A stretch of DNA of 59,966 nt, from positions 1 to 59,966 of the forward strand of contig JAEEVC010000018.1 of NCBI GenBank assembly GCA_016287075.1, in the 5' to 3' direction. Each line of letters opens with the position of its first letter. Position 1 is the first letter of the stretch. Made by a program: the position numbers and the translations under genes. Source of the DNA: Bacteroidales bacterium (lineage in GTDB: Bacteria; Bacteroidota; Bacteroidia; Bacteroidales; UBA932). Shown piece by piece: positions 28,601-39,326 of this stretch. The notes below the pieces were generated by a model, which saw only the letters and a program-made list of their open reading frames with translations, was not told the DNA's origin and searched no databases.

Positions 28601-29196
28601 AACAGAAATTCGACATCATCGAGAGCACCTGCGTGCCCCTGCCGCTGGAGAACGTGGACACGGACCAGATCATCCCCGCGCGCTTCCTGAAAGCCACGAC
28701 CCGGGACGAGCGCTTTTTCGGCGAGAACCTCTTCCGCGACTGGCGCTTCCGGAGCGACGGGACGCCGAACCCGGATTTCGTCCTCAACGACCCGCGCTAC
28801 GGCGGGGAGATCCTCGTCGCCGGCAAGAACTTCGGCTCCGGTTCCAGCCGGGAGCATGCCGCCTGGGCCATCGCCGGCTACGGCTTCAGGGTGGTGATTT
28901 CCAGCTTCTTCGCGGATATCCACAAGAACAATGAACTGAACAATTTCGTCCTGCCGGTCGTCGTCTCCGAGGATTTCCTCGCGGAAATCTTCGCCGCCAT
29001 CGCGGCCGATCCCGGCGCCCGCGTGCGGGTGGATGTCCCCGCCCAGACGGTGACCCTCCTCGCCACGGGCCGGACGGAAACGTTCGAGCTGAACCCTTAC
29101 AAGAAATACTGCCTCTGCAACGCCCTGGACGACATCGACTACCTCCTGTTGCAGAAAGGAAAGATCGAAGCCTTCGAGAAGCGATGGTCGAAATAA
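28597..29196 (+). CDS. leuD: 3-Isopropylmalate dehydratase, small subunit
   Basis: A 199-residue swivelling subunit: [19 protein letters not shown] at the N terminus and [17 protein letters not shown] in the middle are diagnostic. It completes the LeuCD enzyme. The downstream LeuA paralogue starts inside its last codons (13-base overlap). Confidence 0.95.
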   Translation: MKQKFDIIESTCVPLPLENVDTDQIIPARFLKATTRDERFFGENLFRDWRFRSDGTPNPDFVLNDPRYGGEILVAGKNFGSGSSREHAAWAIAGYGFRVVISSFFADIHKNNELNNFVLPVVVSEDFLAEIFAAIAADPGARVRVDVPAQTVTLLATGRTETFELNPYKKYCLCNALDDIDYLLLQKGKIEAFEKRWSK

Positions 29197-30722
29197 TGGA
29201 CACCACCCTGCGCGACGGGGAACAGACGGCGGGCGTTTCCTTCAACGCCGACGAGAAGCGGGCCATCGCCCGGCTCCTCCTCGAAGAGTTGAAGGTCAAC
29301 CGCATCGAGGCCGGCTCGGCACGGGTTTCCCGCGGCGAGCAGGAGGCCTTTTCCCGCGTGTGCGCCTGGGCGGCGGACTGCGGGAGACTGGAGGCCGTCG
29401 AGGCCCTCGGCTTCGTGGACGGCGGCGCCTCCATCGACTGGATCGCCTCCGCGGGCGGCCGGGTGATGAACCTTCTCGCGAAAGGCTCGCCCCGCCACCT
29501 CGCCGGCCAGCTCCGGAAAAGCCCGCAGGAGCACCTGGACGACATCCTCCGGGACATCCGGACGGCGACGGGCCGGGGACTCCGGGTCAACGTCTATCTG
29601 GAAGACTGGTCGAACGGGATGGGCAGCGACCCCGCCTACGTGTTCTTCCTCGTCGATGCCCTGAAGGACGCGCCCGTCGAGCGGGTGATGCTCCCGGACA
29701 CGCTCGGCATCCTCGAACCCCGCCGGACGGCGGAGTTCTGCCGCATGATGGTGGAGCGCTACCCCGGCGTCCGCTTTGATTTCCATGCCCACAACGACTA
29801 CGACCTCGCCGCCGCCAATGCCTGCGAGGCCGTCCGGGCGGGCATCCAGGGCATCCACACCACGGTCAACGGCCTCGGCGAGCGGACGGGGAACCTCCCC
29901 GTCGCCAGCGCCGTCGGCATCCTCAACGACCACCTGCACGCGGAAAACACCCTGGACGAGAGCCGGCTGATGCACGTCTGCCGCTATGTGGAGACACTCT
30001 CCGGCATCCGCATCCCCCCGAACAAGCCCCTCGTGGGGGAATTCGCCTTCACCCAGACGAGCGGGGTCCATGCCGACGGGGACAAGAAGGGCGGCCTGTA
30101 CCAGAACGCCCTCGCCCCGGAGCGCTTCGGCCGCCACCGGGAATACGCCCTCGGGAAGACGAGCGGCAAGGCGAACATCGTCCAGAACCTCGAGCACCTC
30201 GGCATCCACCTCACGCCGGACCAGATGAAGACGGTCACGGCCCGCGTGGTCGAACTCGGCGACAAGAAGGAAAACCTCACGCCGGAGGACCTGCCGTTCA
30301 TCATTGCAGACGTCCTCAAGGGCGATTTTCCGGATGCGCCCGACCGCATCCACATCGTCAACTACAGCCTGCAGCTCGCCCGCGGGATGCGTCCCGTGGC
30401 GACCCTGCGGCTCGATATCGACGGCACGGAATACGAGGAGATCTCGGCCGGCGACGGCCAGTACGACGCCTTCATGAAGGCGCTCTGGAAGATTTACGAC
30501 CGGCTCGGCCGGCGCCACCCGCTGCTGACCGACTACGCGGTCAAGATCCCGCCGGGCGGCAAGACCGACGCCCTCGTGGAGACGACCATCACCTGGGATC
30601 TCGACGGGAAGGGCTTCCGCACCCGGGGCATCGACTCCGACCAGACGGAAGCAGCCATCAAGGCCACCGTCAAAATGTTGAACCTCATCGAAAACAAGCT
30701 CATCGAAAACGAAAGGATATGA
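29184..30722 (+). CDS. LeuA-family acyl transferase, probably (R)-citramalate synthase
   Basis: A 512-residue second member of the isopropylmalate/citramalate/homocitrate synthase family. It begins [19 protein letters not shown], has the metal motif [16 protein letters not shown] and the [11 protein letters not shown] loop, and ends in a LeuA-type regulatory domain. It lies between leuD and leuB in an operon that already holds a leuA and has no threonine deaminase. A citramalate synthase would give 2-ketobutyrate through LeuCD and LeuB and supply isoleucine. That role is inferred from context; a leucine-step isoenzyme is the alternative. Confidence 0.7.
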   Translation: MVEIMDTTLRDGEQTAGVSFNADEKRAIARLLLEELKVNRIEAGSARVSRGEQEAFSRVCAWAADCGRLEAVEALGFVDGGASIDWIASAGGRVMNLLAKGSPRHLAGQLRKSPQEHLDDILRDIRTATGRGLRVNVYLEDWSNGMGSDPAYVFFLVDALKDAPVERVMLPDTLGILEPRRTAEFCRMMVERYPGVRFDFHAHNDYDLAAANACEAVRAGIQGIHTTVNGLGERTGNLPVASAVGILNDHLHAENTLDESRLMHVCRYVETLSGIRIPPNKPLVGEFAFTQTSGVHADGDKKGGLYQNALAPERFGRHREYALGKTSGKANIVQNLEHLGIHLTPDQMKTVTARVVELGDKKENLTPEDLPFIIADVLKGDFPDAPDRIHIVNYSLQLARGMRPVATLRLDIDGTEYEEISAGDGQYDAFMKALWKIYDRLGRRHPLLTDYAVKIPPGGKTDALVETTITWDLDGKGFRTRGIDSDQTEAAIKATVKMLNLIENKLIENERI

Positions 30723-31768
30723 AACTGAACATCGCGAAACTTCCCGGGGACGGCATCGGCCCGGAGGTCGTTGAACAGGCCGTCAAGGCGGTGGACGCCG
30801 TCTGCCGGAAATTCGGCCACGAGGCCTCGTATACCTATGGTTATGTCGGCGCATGCGCCATCGACCGCTGCGGGGATCCCTATCCGGCCGAGACGCACGC
30901 CCTCTGCATGGCGAGCGACGCCGTGCTGTTCGGCGCCGTGGGCGACCCGAAATACGACAACGACCCCACGGCGATAGTACGGCCGGAGCAGGGACTGCTG
31001 GCCATCCGCAAGCAGCTGGGGCTCTACGCCAACCTCCGTCCGGTGGAGACGTTCAAGTCCCTCGTGGACAAGTCCCCGCTGAAGACCGAACTCGTGGACG
31101 GGGCCGATTTCCTCTGCATCCGGGAACTCACCGGCGGCATGTATTTCGGCGAGAAGGGACGGAAGGACGGCGGGAACACGGCCTATGACACCTGCATCTA
31201 CTCCCGTGCCGAGGTCGAGCGCATCCTGCGCCTGGCCTTCGACTACGCCGGCCGGCGCCGGAAGCACCTCACGGTAGTGGACAAGGCCAACGTGCTGGAG
31301 TCCTCCCGCCTGTGGCGCCAGGTCGCCCGGGAGATGGAGCCGGAATATCCTGACATCCAGGTAGATTACATGTTTGTGGACAACGCCGCCATGCAGCTGA
31401 TCCGCTGCCCGAAGTTCTTCGATGTCCTCGTGACCGAGAACACCTTCGGCGACATCCTCACGGACGAAGCCAGCTGCATTTCCGGTTCGATGGGCCTGCT
31501 CGCCTCCGCCTCCGTCGGGGCGCACACCTCGCTCTTCGAGCCCATCCACGGCTCCTATCCCCAGGCCGCCGGGAAGAACATCGCCAACCCCGTCGCCGCC
31601 ATCCTTTCCGCGGCGATGATGTTCGAATACGCCTTCGGCCTGATGGACGAAGGAAAGGCCATCCGGGAAGCCGTCGCGGCCTCCCTCGAAGCCGGCATGA
31701 CCACGGAGGACCTGGGCGGCAGCTGCTCCACCTCCGAAGCCGGCGACTGGATCGCATCTAGAATTTGA
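30719..31768 (+). CDS. leuB: 3-Isopropylmalate dehydrogenase
   Basis: A 349-residue NAD-dependent beta-decarboxylating dehydrogenase. It begins [18 protein letters not shown] and carries [14 protein letters not shown], the [12 protein letters not shown] loop and the [16 protein letters not shown] cofactor region. Length is standard. It overlaps the gene before it by four bases. Confidence 0.95.
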   Translation: MKLNIAKLPGDGIGPEVVEQAVKAVDAVCRKFGHEASYTYGYVGACAIDRCGDPYPAETHALCMASDAVLFGAVGDPKYDNDPTAIVRPEQGLLAIRKQLGLYANLRPVETFKSLVDKSPLKTELVDGADFLCIRELTGGMYFGEKGRKDGGNTAYDTCIYSRAEVERILRLAFDYAGRRRKHLTVVDKANVLESSRLWRQVAREMEPEYPDIQVDYMFVDNAAMQLIRCPKFFDVLVTENTFGDILTDEASCISGSMGLLASASVGAHTSLFEPIHGSYPQAAGKNIANPVAAILSAAMMFEYAFGLMDEGKAIREAVAASLEAGMTTEDLGGSCSTSEAGDWIASRI

Positions 31769-31774
31769 CACGAT

Positions 31775-32815
31775 ATGGCACAGATTGACTGGAAAACCCT
31801 GGGCTTTGACGCCTACCGGACCCGCACCGTCGTCCTTTCGCATTTCAAGGACGGCAAATGGTCCGTCCCGGAATCCACCGAGACATTCTCCTTCACGTTC
31901 GACCCCTTCGCGCAGGTCTTCCACTATGCGATTTCCTGCTTCGAGGGACTGAAGGCCTTCCGGCACAAGGACGGGCGCATCGCCATGTTCCGCCCGGACC
32001 AGAACGCCGCCCGCCTGCAGCGCACGGCGGATTACCTGGGCATGCCCTGCCCGGATGAGGCCATGTTCATCCGGATGTGCGAGGCGTGCATCCGCGGAAA
32101 CATGGAATTCCTGCCACCGTACGGCCTGGGCGCATCGATGTACCTGCGTCCGCTGCTGGTGGGTATGCACCCGCAAATGCAGCTTGTGCCCTATCCGGAG
32201 GCCATTTTTGCCGTCATGTGCGCGCCGGTGGGATCGTACTACGGCGCCCACCTGAAATCCTGCGCAGCCGTCATCCCGGGCAACTACGACCGGGCGGCGC
32301 CCAAGGGTTCCGGCAGCTACAAGATCGGCGCGAACTATGCCAACACCTTCAAGCCGTACAAGTTCGCCCACGAGCAGGGCTACGCCGAACTCCTCTACCT
32401 GAACGCCTCCACCCGGGAGTTCGTCGATGAATTCGGCTCGTCCAACTTCTTCGGCATCAAGGGAAACACCTATGTCACACCGCTTTCCGACAGCGTCCTC
32501 CCGTCCATCACGAACAAGACGCTCCAGCAGGTGGCGGCCGACCTCGGCATGACGGTCGAGAAACGCCCCGTCCCGCTGGAGGAGCTGGCGACCTTCGAGG
32601 AGGCGGGCGGCTGCGGAACGGCCGTGGTCATCACCCCGCTCTCCCACATCGACATGAAGCCGGTCCTCGAGGAACCCTTCGTCTCGCGTGAATTCCGCTT
32701 CTGCCCCGACGGCGAGGTGGGGCCGCTGTCCACGAAACTCTACCGCCGCATCCGCGCCATCCAGGACGGCGACGCTGAAGATATCCACGGCTGGTGCCGG
32801 TTCGTTGAGGTATGA
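31775..32815 (+). CDS. ilvE: Branched-chain amino-acid aminotransferase
   Basis: A 346-residue class IV PLP aminotransferase that makes Val, Leu and Ile from their keto acids. ALKAFRHKDGRIAMFRP-like text appears as CFEGLKAFRHKDGR, the PLP lysine is expected in GSGSYKIGANYANTF, and EFGSSNFFGIK follows. It ends the biosynthetic part of the operon; its stop overlaps the L,D-transpeptidase start. Confidence 0.95.
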   Translation: MAQIDWKTLGFDAYRTRTVVLSHFKDGKWSVPESTETFSFTFDPFAQVFHYAISCFEGLKAFRHKDGRIAMFRPDQNAARLQRTADYLGMPCPDEAMFIRMCEACIRGNMEFLPPYGLGASMYLRPLLVGMHPQMQLVPYPEAIFAVMCAPVGSYYGAHLKSCAAVIPGNYDRAAPKGSGSYKIGANYANTFKPYKFAHEQGYAELLYLNASTREFVDEFGSSNFFGIKGNTYVTPLSDSVLPSITNKTLQQVAADLGMTVEKRPVPLEELATFEEAGGCGTAVVITPLSHIDMKPVLEEPFVSREFRFCPDGEVGPLSTKLYRRIRAIQDGDAEDIHGWCRFVEV

Positions 32816-33573
32816 TGAACATTTCCAGTTTGTTCCTGGCCTTCTGCCTCCTGGCCGCATGCGGCAATACCGGCCACGGGAAAAAGGAGGCGAAACCCGC
32901 TGATCCGCCCGTGCAGGAAGCGGTGGCGGAGGTTTTTCCCGTTTTCGGCACGACCGATGACGGCATGCCTGCCAAGCTTGTTTTCGCCGAGGCGCAGGAC
33001 AAGGGGCAGTGCTTCTTCGTCATTTCGAAGGTGCCGCCGGTCCATCTGAGCGTGTATGAGGCCAGCGGGGCAGATACCCTCCTGCTGGCCATCTACCCGG
33101 CCTGCGTCGCCCGGAACAAGGGGCAGAAGCAGATGCGGGGCGACAACAAGACCCCCGAATCCTGGCCCGGGAAGCCGTTCTCCATCACCCAGATCCAGGA
33201 CGCGTCCGAATGGTACCATGATTTCGGGGACGGGCGCGGCAGCATCCTCTCCTACGGGCACTGGTTCATGCGCCTGGAGACCCCCGGTTTTTCCGGCATC
33301 GGCATCCACGGCAGCACGGGCAACCGGGAATCCATCCGGACCGGACGGGGCAGCGAGGGCTGCATCCGCCTGCTGGACGAGGATATCATCCACCTGAAGG
33401 AGCATTATGCCCGGAAGGGAACGCCCGTCATCATCCTCCCGGAGGACCAGGGGCCGCTTCCTTTCGAAACGGCCGCCTACGGGGCCCGGAAGCGGGAAGG
33501 AGCCGTGCCGGTGCAGGAGGTGGAAACGGCTGTCAAAACGGCTACGGCCGAACCTGGCCGTCCCCGTCGATGA
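32812..33573 (+). CDS. L,D-transpeptidase (YkuD) family lipoprotein
   Basis: A 253-residue lipoprotein (FCLLAACGN). The YkuD catalytic region is [10 protein letters not shown] (His166) and RGSEGCIRL (nucleophile Cys184), so the active site is intact. Such enzymes cross-link or modify peptidoglycan through L,D bonds or attach proteins to it. It is the last gene of the ilv-leu operon by a four-base overlap with ilvE. Its final 32 bases overlap the convergent proA gene. Confidence 0.85.
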   Translation: MMNISSLFLAFCLLAACGNTGHGKKEAKPADPPVQEAVAEVFPVFGTTDDGMPAKLVFAEAQDKGQCFFVISKVPPVHLSVYEASGADTLLLAIYPACVARNKGQKQMRGDNKTPESWPGKPFSITQIQDASEWYHDFGDGRGSILSYGHWFMRLETPGFSGIGIHGSTGNRESIRTGRGSEGCIRLLDEDIIHLKEHYARKGTPVIILPEDQGPLPFETAAYGARKREGAVPVQEVETAVKTATAEPGRPRR

Positions 33574-34774
33574 GCCACTTGTAGCTGGTGAGCGCGTCCA
33601 GGCCCATCGGACCCCGCGCGCCCAGTTTCTGCGTGCTGATGCCGATTTCGGCACCGAGGCCGAACTGCGCGCCGTCCGTAAAACTGGTCGGCGCGTTGAC
33701 ATAGACACAGGCGGCATCCACTTCCGCACGGAAGCGGGCGGCCACCGCAGGATCCTCCGTGACGACGGCCTCGCTGTGGCCGGAGCCGTACAGGGCGATA
33801 TGGTCGAGGGCCTCTTCCAGGCTCCCGACCGTTTTTATGGAAAGCTTGTAATCGAGGAACTCCGTGCCGAAATCCTCCGGCTTGGCCCGTTCGAGACGCG
33901 GGAAACGGCCTTCCAGGGCCGCGTAAGCCGGTTCGTCGGCATAAATCGTGACCTTCTCCATCTGCGAGACGAGCGCCGGGAGGTCGGAGAGGCGCGCGGC
34001 ATGGACGATCAGGCAGTCCAGGGCGTTGCACACGCTGACCCGGCGGGTTTTCGCATTCGTCACGATGCGGGTGCCTTTGGCGAGGTCGCCGGCCGCGTCG
34101 AAGTAGGTGTTGACGACGCCGGCGCCGGTTTCGATGCAGGGGATGCGGGCGTTCCGGCGCACGAAGTCGATGAGCTTGCGCCCTCCGCGCGGGATGACCA
34201 GGTCGATATAACCCTCTGCCTCAATCATTTCCAGTGCCGCTTCGTGAGTAGCGGGAAGGAGGGTGACGGCTTCCGCCGGAAGGCCGGCGGCGTTGAGGAC
34301 GCGGCGGAGCAGCGCCACGGCCGCCCGGTTCGAGGCGTCGGCGTCGCGGCCGCCCTTGAGCACCGTCACATTGCCGCTCTTGAAGCAGAGCGAGAAGACG
34401 TCGAAGGTCACGTTGGGCCGTGCCTCATAGATGACGCCGACCACGCCGAAGGGGACGCTGACCTGACGGATCCGGAGGCCGTTCGGGCGGGTCCGCTCCG
34501 AAAGGACGTGGTCGAGCGGGGAGGGAAGCGCCGCGACTTTCCGCATGTCCGCAGCGATGCCTTCCAGCCGCTCAGGGGTCAACAACAACCTGTCATACAG
34601 CGGATTGGACGGGTCCATCCGGGCGAGGTCCTCCGCATTGGCGGCGAGCAGTTCCTCTGTCGCGGCCGTCAGCTCGTGCGCCGCGGCAAGCAAGAGCGCG
34701 CAGCGCGCCCCGTCGGTCATTTGCGCGAGCTGCCTGCTGGCGGCCCGGGCCTTCTGTAAAGTCTCTTGCAACAT
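33542..34774 (-). CDS. proA: Gamma-glutamyl phosphate reductase
   Basis: A 410-residue NADPH enzyme for the second step of proline synthesis. [35 protein letters not shown] and the catalytic cysteine in [11 protein letters not shown] are present. Its ATG follows the stop of the ProC-ProB gene with one base between. The 3' end overlaps the convergent L,D-transpeptidase gene by 32 bases. Confidence 0.95.
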   Translation of the reverse strand: MLQETLQKARAASRQLAQMTDGARCALLLAAAHELTAATEELLAANAEDLARMDPSNPLYDRLLLTPERLEGIAADMRKVAALPSPLDHVLSERTRPNGLRIRQVSVPFGVVGVIYEARPNVTFDVFSLCFKSGNVTVLKGGRDADASNRAAVALLRRVLNAAGLPAEAVTLLPATHEAALEMIEAEGYIDLVIPRGGRKLIDFVRRNARIPCIETGAGVVNTYFDAAGDLAKGTRIVTNAKTRRVSVCNALDCLIVHAARLSDLPALVSQMEKVTIYADEPAYAALEGRFPRLERAKPEDFGTEFLDYKLSIKTVGSLEEALDHIALYGSGHSEAVVTEDPAVAARFRAEVDAACVYVNAPTSFTDGAQFGLGAEIGISTQKLGARGPMGLDALTSYKWLIDGDGQVRP

Positions 34775-34775
34775 G

Positions 34776-36344
34776 TTATCCGGGAATGAATTCGGTATGG
34801 ACGGTATGTTCCGGGTCGGTCAGCAGGCCCGTCAGGATGTGGTCGCGCTTGCCGTTGGCAATCAGGACGCGGATGCCTTCGGCGGCCGTACGGAGGGCTG
34901 TTCGGTACTTCGAGACCATCCCGCCGCGGCCGGCGCCGCTCTTGCCGGGGCTGATGCAGGCCGCGAGGTCCTCGCCCGGGAGGACCCGGGAAACCAGCGT
35001 CGAGGCGGGATCGTCCGGCGCGCCGGTATAGAGCCCGTCCACGTTCGTGAGGAGGATGAGCGTCTCGGCCCCGACCATCGCGGCGACGAGTCCGGAGAGT
35101 TCGTCGTTGTCCGTGAACATCAGTTCCGTGATGCTGACGGTGTCGTTCTCATTGACGATGGGGACGACGCCGCTGCGGAGCATGACCTCCATGCAGCCGC
35201 GCTGGTTGGCATATTCCCGCTTGCCGGAAAAATGCTTCTTCATCGTGAGGATCTGGCCGACGTTGATGCCGTAGTCGATGAACAGCTTGTAATAGAGGTC
35301 CATCAGGCGGACCTGGCCGATCGCGGAATAGAGCTGGCGCTGCTGGACCTCGTCCAGTTTCCGGTCCTGCCGGATCAGCGAACGGCCGCAGGCGACGGCG
35401 CCGCTCGTGACCAGGACGATGTCCCAGCCGGCCTTCCGCGCGGTGACGATCTCGTCCACGATGGCCGAGACACGGGTCGTATCGAGGGTCCCGTCCGCCC
35501 GGGTCAGGACATTGCTGCCCACCTTGACGACGAGCCGGCGCCGTTTCGGGGCAATGGCCGCCGCGAGCCCCGCGCCGACCGCCTCCGAGAACCCGCCATC
35601 CTCCATTGCGGCCAGCCCGCGGAGGGTCAGGCCGCCCGGCGTCGTCACCTTGTCGATTTCGGTTTCCGCATCCGTTCCGCCGGCGGCGACCAGCGCCGCG
35701 GCTCCGCGAACGGTCTGGCAGACAGCTTCTTCCGCCTCATCCGGCGTCAGGCCCAGGCGCTCCGCGCCCGCCTTCGACGCCGAGATGTAGCGCAGGGCGT
35801 AGGCGATGCCGCAGGAGGCCGTCGAGGTCCCCGCCAGCATCTTGTCCGGCGGGACGACCTGCGTCTTCCCGGCCCGGTCGAGCAGGGTTTTCAGGACGGC
35901 GGTCTCCGCCTCCGTCGCCGTGACGGGAGCGATGTACGTCATGCTTTCGCCGATGGCCGCGGCGGTGTTCGGAATGACATAGCTGAGGGAGAAATCTTCC
36001 GTTCCGAACCAGCCGAAATACTGTTCCGCGCGGATACCCGGTGCCACCGAGGCGACGATCCGCCGCCGGGCGAAGAGCACCGGGGCGATTTCCTCCGCCA
36101 CGGCCTGCATCTGCCAGGGTTTCACGGCCAGGAAGACGACATCCGCTTCCGCCACCGCCGTCCGGTTGTCCAGGGAAGTCCGGAGGCCGGCGGCCTTGAA
36201 CCGCTGCAAACTCTTCTTGTGCCGGGCGGTTACGGTGATGTCCCCCGCGTCCGGCCGTCCCGCGGCCAGCCCGAGGGCCAGTGCGCCGCCGATGTGGCCG
36301 GCGCCGATGATGGTGATTTTCATTTCCTTTCCAAGTCCGTTCAT
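34776..36344 (-). CDS. Fused pyrroline-5-carboxylate reductase / glutamate 5-kinase (ProC-ProB)
   Basis: A 522-residue single frame. The first 266 residues are Pro[20 protein letters not shown] with the NADP motif, VKPWQM, and [16 protein letters not shown] near the C-terminal dimerisation part. Without a linker the second part (from about 35546 downward) is Pro[41 protein letters not shown] and [14 protein letters not shown]; it lacks the PUA domain found in E. coli ProB. With proA just downstream, all three proline enzymes are made from two coupled genes. ATG 36344 or 36323 are both possible starts. Confidence 0.9.
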   Translation of the reverse strand: MNGLGKEMKITIIGAGHIGGALALGLAAGRPDAGDITVTARHKKSLQRFKAAGLRTSLDNRTAVAEADVVFLAVKPWQMQAVAEEIAPVLFARRRIVASVAPGIRAEQYFGWFGTEDFSLSYVIPNTAAAIGESMTYIAPVTATEAETAVLKTLLDRAGKTQVVPPDKMLAGTSTASCGIAYALRYISASKAGAERLGLTPDEAEEAVCQTVRGAAALVAAGGTDAETEIDKVTTPGGLTLRGLAAMEDGGFSEAVGAGLAAAIAPKRRRLVVKVGSNVLTRADGTLDTTRVSAIVDEIVTARKAGWDIVLVTSGAVACGRSLIRQDRKLDEVQQRQLYSAIGQVRLMDLYYKLFIDYGINVGQILTMKKHFSGKREYANQRGCMEVMLRSGVVPIVNENDTVSITELMFTDNDELSGLVAAMVGAETLILLTNVDGLYTGAPDDPASTLVSRVLPGEDLAACISPGKSGAGRGGMVSKYRTALRTAAEGIRVLIANGKRDHILTGLLTDPEHTVHTEFIPG

Positions 36345-36370
36345 ACCCTGCGAAGTTACAAAAAAGTCTT

Positions 36371-36378
36371 TATCTTTG
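36371..36378 (+). promoter_or_regulatory. -7 element for the GH89 gene
   Basis: TATCTTTG matches TAnnTTTG and lies 26 bases before the GH89 ATG. On the other strand CATCTTTG (36394-36387) is one base off the consensus and could serve the proCB-proA pair. Confidence 0.5.
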
Positions 36379-36404
36379 TGTTGTTGCAAAGATGAAAACC
36401 GACC

Positions 36405-38555
36405 ATGAAAACTTTATCCCTCCTTCTGGCGATGTTCCTGGCGATGGCGCCGGGCCGCACGCCTGCTGAAAAGGCCGCGGCCGGCCTCGCCCGCCGCATT
36501 GTCCCCGCCTATGCCTCCCGCATCCGTTTCGTGGAAACGCCGCAGACGGAAGAGCAATATACCCTCTCTACGGAAGGGAAGTATCTGGTGGTCAAGGGGA
36601 ATGATGCGCTTTCCATGGCGGTCGGCCTCAACCGCTTCCTCCGGGATTACTGCCTGACGACCGTGTCGTGGTATGCCGCGGACCGCATTGAAGTGCCCGC
36701 GGAGATGCCGGCCGTTCCGGCGCCGGTGTCCGGTTCGTCCCGCGTGAAGGACCGTTTCTTCCTGAATTACTGCACCTTCGGTTACACGATGCCCTGGTGG
36801 AAATGGAAAGATTGGGAGCGGATGATCGACTGGATGGCCCTCAACGGGGTGAACATGCCCCTCGCCATCACCGGACAGGAAGCCGTCTGGCAGAAGGTCT
36901 GGCGGCGCTACGGCCTCACGGACGAGGAGATCCGCAGCTATTTCACCGGCCCGGCCCACCTCCCCTGGCACCGCATGAACAACATCGACGCCTTCGACGG
37001 TCCGCTCCCGCAGGGCTGGATCGACTGCCAGGTGAAGCTCCAGAAGCAAATCCTGCAGCGGGAACGTGCGCTCGGGATGCGGCCGGTGCTCCCGGCTTTC
37101 GCCGGCCATGTCCCCGGCCTTCTCAAGGAGCGGTATCCCGAGGCGCAGATCACCCGGCTCTCCCGCTGGGGCGGCTTCCCGGATGCGAACCGCTGCCATT
37201 TCCTCTCCTCCGCCGATCCGATGTATGCGGAGATCCAGAAGGCCTTCCTGGAGGAGCAGACGCGCCTTTTCGGGACCGACCACCTGTACGGGTTCGACCT
37301 TTTCAACGAGGTGGAAGCGCCTTCCTGGGATCCGGAGACCCTCGCGGAAATCTCCCGCAAGGCCTATGGCTCCGTCGCGGCGGTGGACCCCGATGCCGTG
37401 TGGATCCAGATGGGGTGGCTGTTCCATTATGACCGGAAGCACTGGCAGCCCGACATCATGAAGGCCTACCTCCAGGCGGTCCCCGCGGGGCGCGTCGTGA
37501 TCCTCGACTATTATCTCGAACACACGCCGGTCTGGAAGAACTCCGAATCCTTCTACGGCCAGCCGTTCATCCTCTGCTATCTCGGCAATTTCGGCGGCAA
37601 CACCCGCTTCGCCGGTGATTTCGGGGAGATCGGGCGCCGGATCGAAGCGGGCATCACCGCGGGCGGCGCCTGCGGCATCGGCTCCACCCTGGAAGGATTC
37701 GGCATCAACATGCCGGTCTATGAATACACGCTGGAGAGGGCCTGGAAGGGCGCCGGAGACGGTTCCGACTGGGTCGAGGCCCTTGCCGACCGGCGCCTCG
37801 GCCGGCGGGACGACGCCTGGCGGAAGGCCTGGAAAGACCTCGCTGACAGCGTCTATATCGGCGGTCTCGGCACGCAGACGACCCTGATCTGCGCCCGGCC
37901 GACCCGGGCGGATGCCCGGAAATGGACCGGCCGGTACCAGACGCCGTATGACAACGCCACCCTCGTCCGCATCTGGAAGCAGATGGTCGCAGCGGCCCGG
38001 GGCCACGACACGGCCGAACTGGATGTCATAACCGTCGGTTCCCAGGCCCTCGGGGGGCTTTTCGTCATCTTCCGGGATGCCTTCATCCACTGCGCCGAGG
38101 CGAAGGATTTCGCCGGCGCGGAGGAGGCCGCCGCCCGCATGCAGGACCTGATCGCCGATGTCGATGCCCTGACGGCCTGCACGCCGCAGTACCGGCTCGA
38201 CGGCTGGCTGGACGGGGCCGCCGCCTGGGGCAAGTCGAAGGCAGAAAAGGCATATTACCGCCGCAACGCCCGCCGTATTGTTACGACATGGGGGCAGATC
38301 ACCTCGCTGCAGGACTATGCCAGCCGCCAGTGGAGCGGCCTGCTGGGCAGTTTCTACGCCAGACGCTGGAAACTGTTCACGGACGGCTATCTGGAGGCTT
38401 TCCGCGAAGGGAAACCCTTCGACGACAAGGCTTTCATGCAGCAGATTTCCGATTTTGAGAACGCCTGGGTGGCGGATGACGCGCCCGTCGTGCTCCCCCG
38501 GAGGGAGGATCCCTGCGCCCTCTCCCGCCGGCTGATTGAAAAATATGCCCTGTAA
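36405..38555 (+). CDS. Secreted alpha-N-acetylglucosaminidase (GH89)
   Basis: A 716-residue exported enzyme of the NAGLU family. Order: signal peptide, small N-terminal mixed domain (to about 100), TIM-barrel starting RFFLNYCTFGYTMPWWKW, and an all-alpha C-terminal domain (from about 450). The two acidic catalytic regions are FNEVEAP (Glu302/Glu304) and GSTLEGFG (Glu430). It removes terminal alpha-linked GlcNAc, as found on gastric-type mucin glycans or heparan. It has its own promoter and no carbohydrate genes directly beside it. Confidence 0.95.
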   Translation: MKTLSLLLAMFLAMAPGRTPAEKAAAGLARRIVPAYASRIRFVETPQTEEQYTLSTEGKYLVVKGNDALSMAVGLNRFLRDYCLTTVSWYAADRIEVPAEMPAVPAPVSGSSRVKDRFFLNYCTFGYTMPWWKWKDWERMIDWMALNGVNMPLAITGQEAVWQKVWRRYGLTDEEIRSYFTGPAHLPWHRMNNIDAFDGPLPQGWIDCQVKLQKQILQRERALGMRPVLPAFAGHVPGLLKERYPEAQITRLSRWGGFPDANRCHFLSSADPMYAEIQKAFLEEQTRLFGTDHLYGFDLFNEVEAPSWDPETLAEISRKAYGSVAAVDPDAVWIQMGWLFHYDRKHWQPDIMKAYLQAVPAGRVVILDYYLEHTPVWKNSESFYGQPFILCYLGNFGGNTRFAGDFGEIGRRIEAGITAGGACGIGSTLEGFGINMPVYEYTLERAWKGAGDGSDWVEALADRRLGRRDDAWRKAWKDLADSVYIGGLGTQTTLICARPTRADARKWTGRYQTPYDNATLVRIWKQMVAAARGHDTAELDVITVGSQALGGLFVIFRDAFIHCAEAKDFAGAEEAAARMQDLIADVDALTACTPQYRLDGWLDGAAAWGKSKAEKAYYRRNARRIVTTWGQITSLQDYASRQWSGLLGSFYARRWKLFTDGYLEAFREGKPFDDKAFMQQISDFENAWVADDAPVVLPRREDPCALSRRLIEKYAL

Positions 38556-38615
38556 CTCCCGCGATTGCTTTTTTTTTCCTTATATTTGGCTGGAAAACCC
38601 TTAAAACGTTTCAGT

Positions 38616-39299
38616 ATGAAAAAATTGATTTCCATTGCCCTGCTCGCCGGCACCGTCTTTGCCGCCTGCGGTTGCGCCGAACTCCTCGCTTCCCTCGCCA
38701 ACTCCATGGCGGAGCCTTCTTTCATGGTCCCCGGCGACAACATCGTCTACAACGGCCAGACCGTCAAACTGACCAACCTGGGCACCGGCACCTACGAATG
38801 GTCCGTGGACAAGCCCGAGTTCCTCAAACTCGAAGTCAAGGACGGCAGCGCCTGGGTCACCGGTAAACTCGCACTGAACGAATACAAGGACTATGACCAG
38901 AAAACGGTGACCGTCACCGCAAAGCGGGCGGATGACGCGAGCATCAAGCCCATCTCGCGGGAAGTCAATGTCCGCCCGTGGTACGTGACCGTCTTCGACG
39001 CGGAAGGCAATGCCGTGAAGGAGAAAGAGTTGGCGAAAGGCGCGACCTATACCGCGAAAATGACGATCCGCACCGGTGCCTATCCCTTTGTCTACAAGCC
39101 GGTTGCACAGGTCTATTCCACCTACACGATGAAGGAGCAGACGACCCAGCCCGTCACCTTCAGGGTTCCTTCCGGCTTCACCGAGGTGGAGAAGACGGAA
39201 GTCTCCGTCACCTTCAAGACCCCTTCGAAGGCCGCATCCGGCAGCATCACCGCGAAGCTCGGCCACATTACCGTCACCCTTCCGATCGCGACGAAATAA
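38616..39299 (+). CDS. Lipoprotein with Ig-like beta domains, unknown function
   Basis: A 227-residue protein (MKKLISIALLAGTVFAACGC) with a lipoprotein signal; cysteines in CGC follow. The rest reads as two beta-sandwich-like segments (YNGQTVKLTNLGTGTYEW and SGFTEVEKTEVSVTFKTPS) with many Thr, Val and Lys and no enzyme motif. ATG 38616 is chosen because it opens the signal; the frame is open further up. TATATTTG at 38581-38588 is a good -7 element for it. I do not recognise a family. Confidence 0.7.
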   Translation: MKKLISIALLAGTVFAACGCAELLASLANSMAEPSFMVPGDNIVYNGQTVKLTNLGTGTYEWSVDKPEFLKLEVKDGSAWVTGKLALNEYKDYDQKTVTVTAKRADDASIKPISREVNVRPWYVTVFDAEGNAVKEKELAKGATYTAKMTIRTGAYPFVYKPVAQVYSTYTMKEQTTQPVTFRVPSGFTEVEKTEVSVTFKTPSKAASGSITAKLGHITVTLPIATK

Positions 39300-39326
39300 G
39301 CGGTTTCCGTCAGTGAACGAAAGCGC

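Noticed and set aside
36345..36389. Longer N terminus for the ProC-ProB gene (start at 36389)
   Set aside because: The extra 15 residues are not ProC-like and would cross the likely promoter; ATG 36344 or 36323 fit the domain start better.
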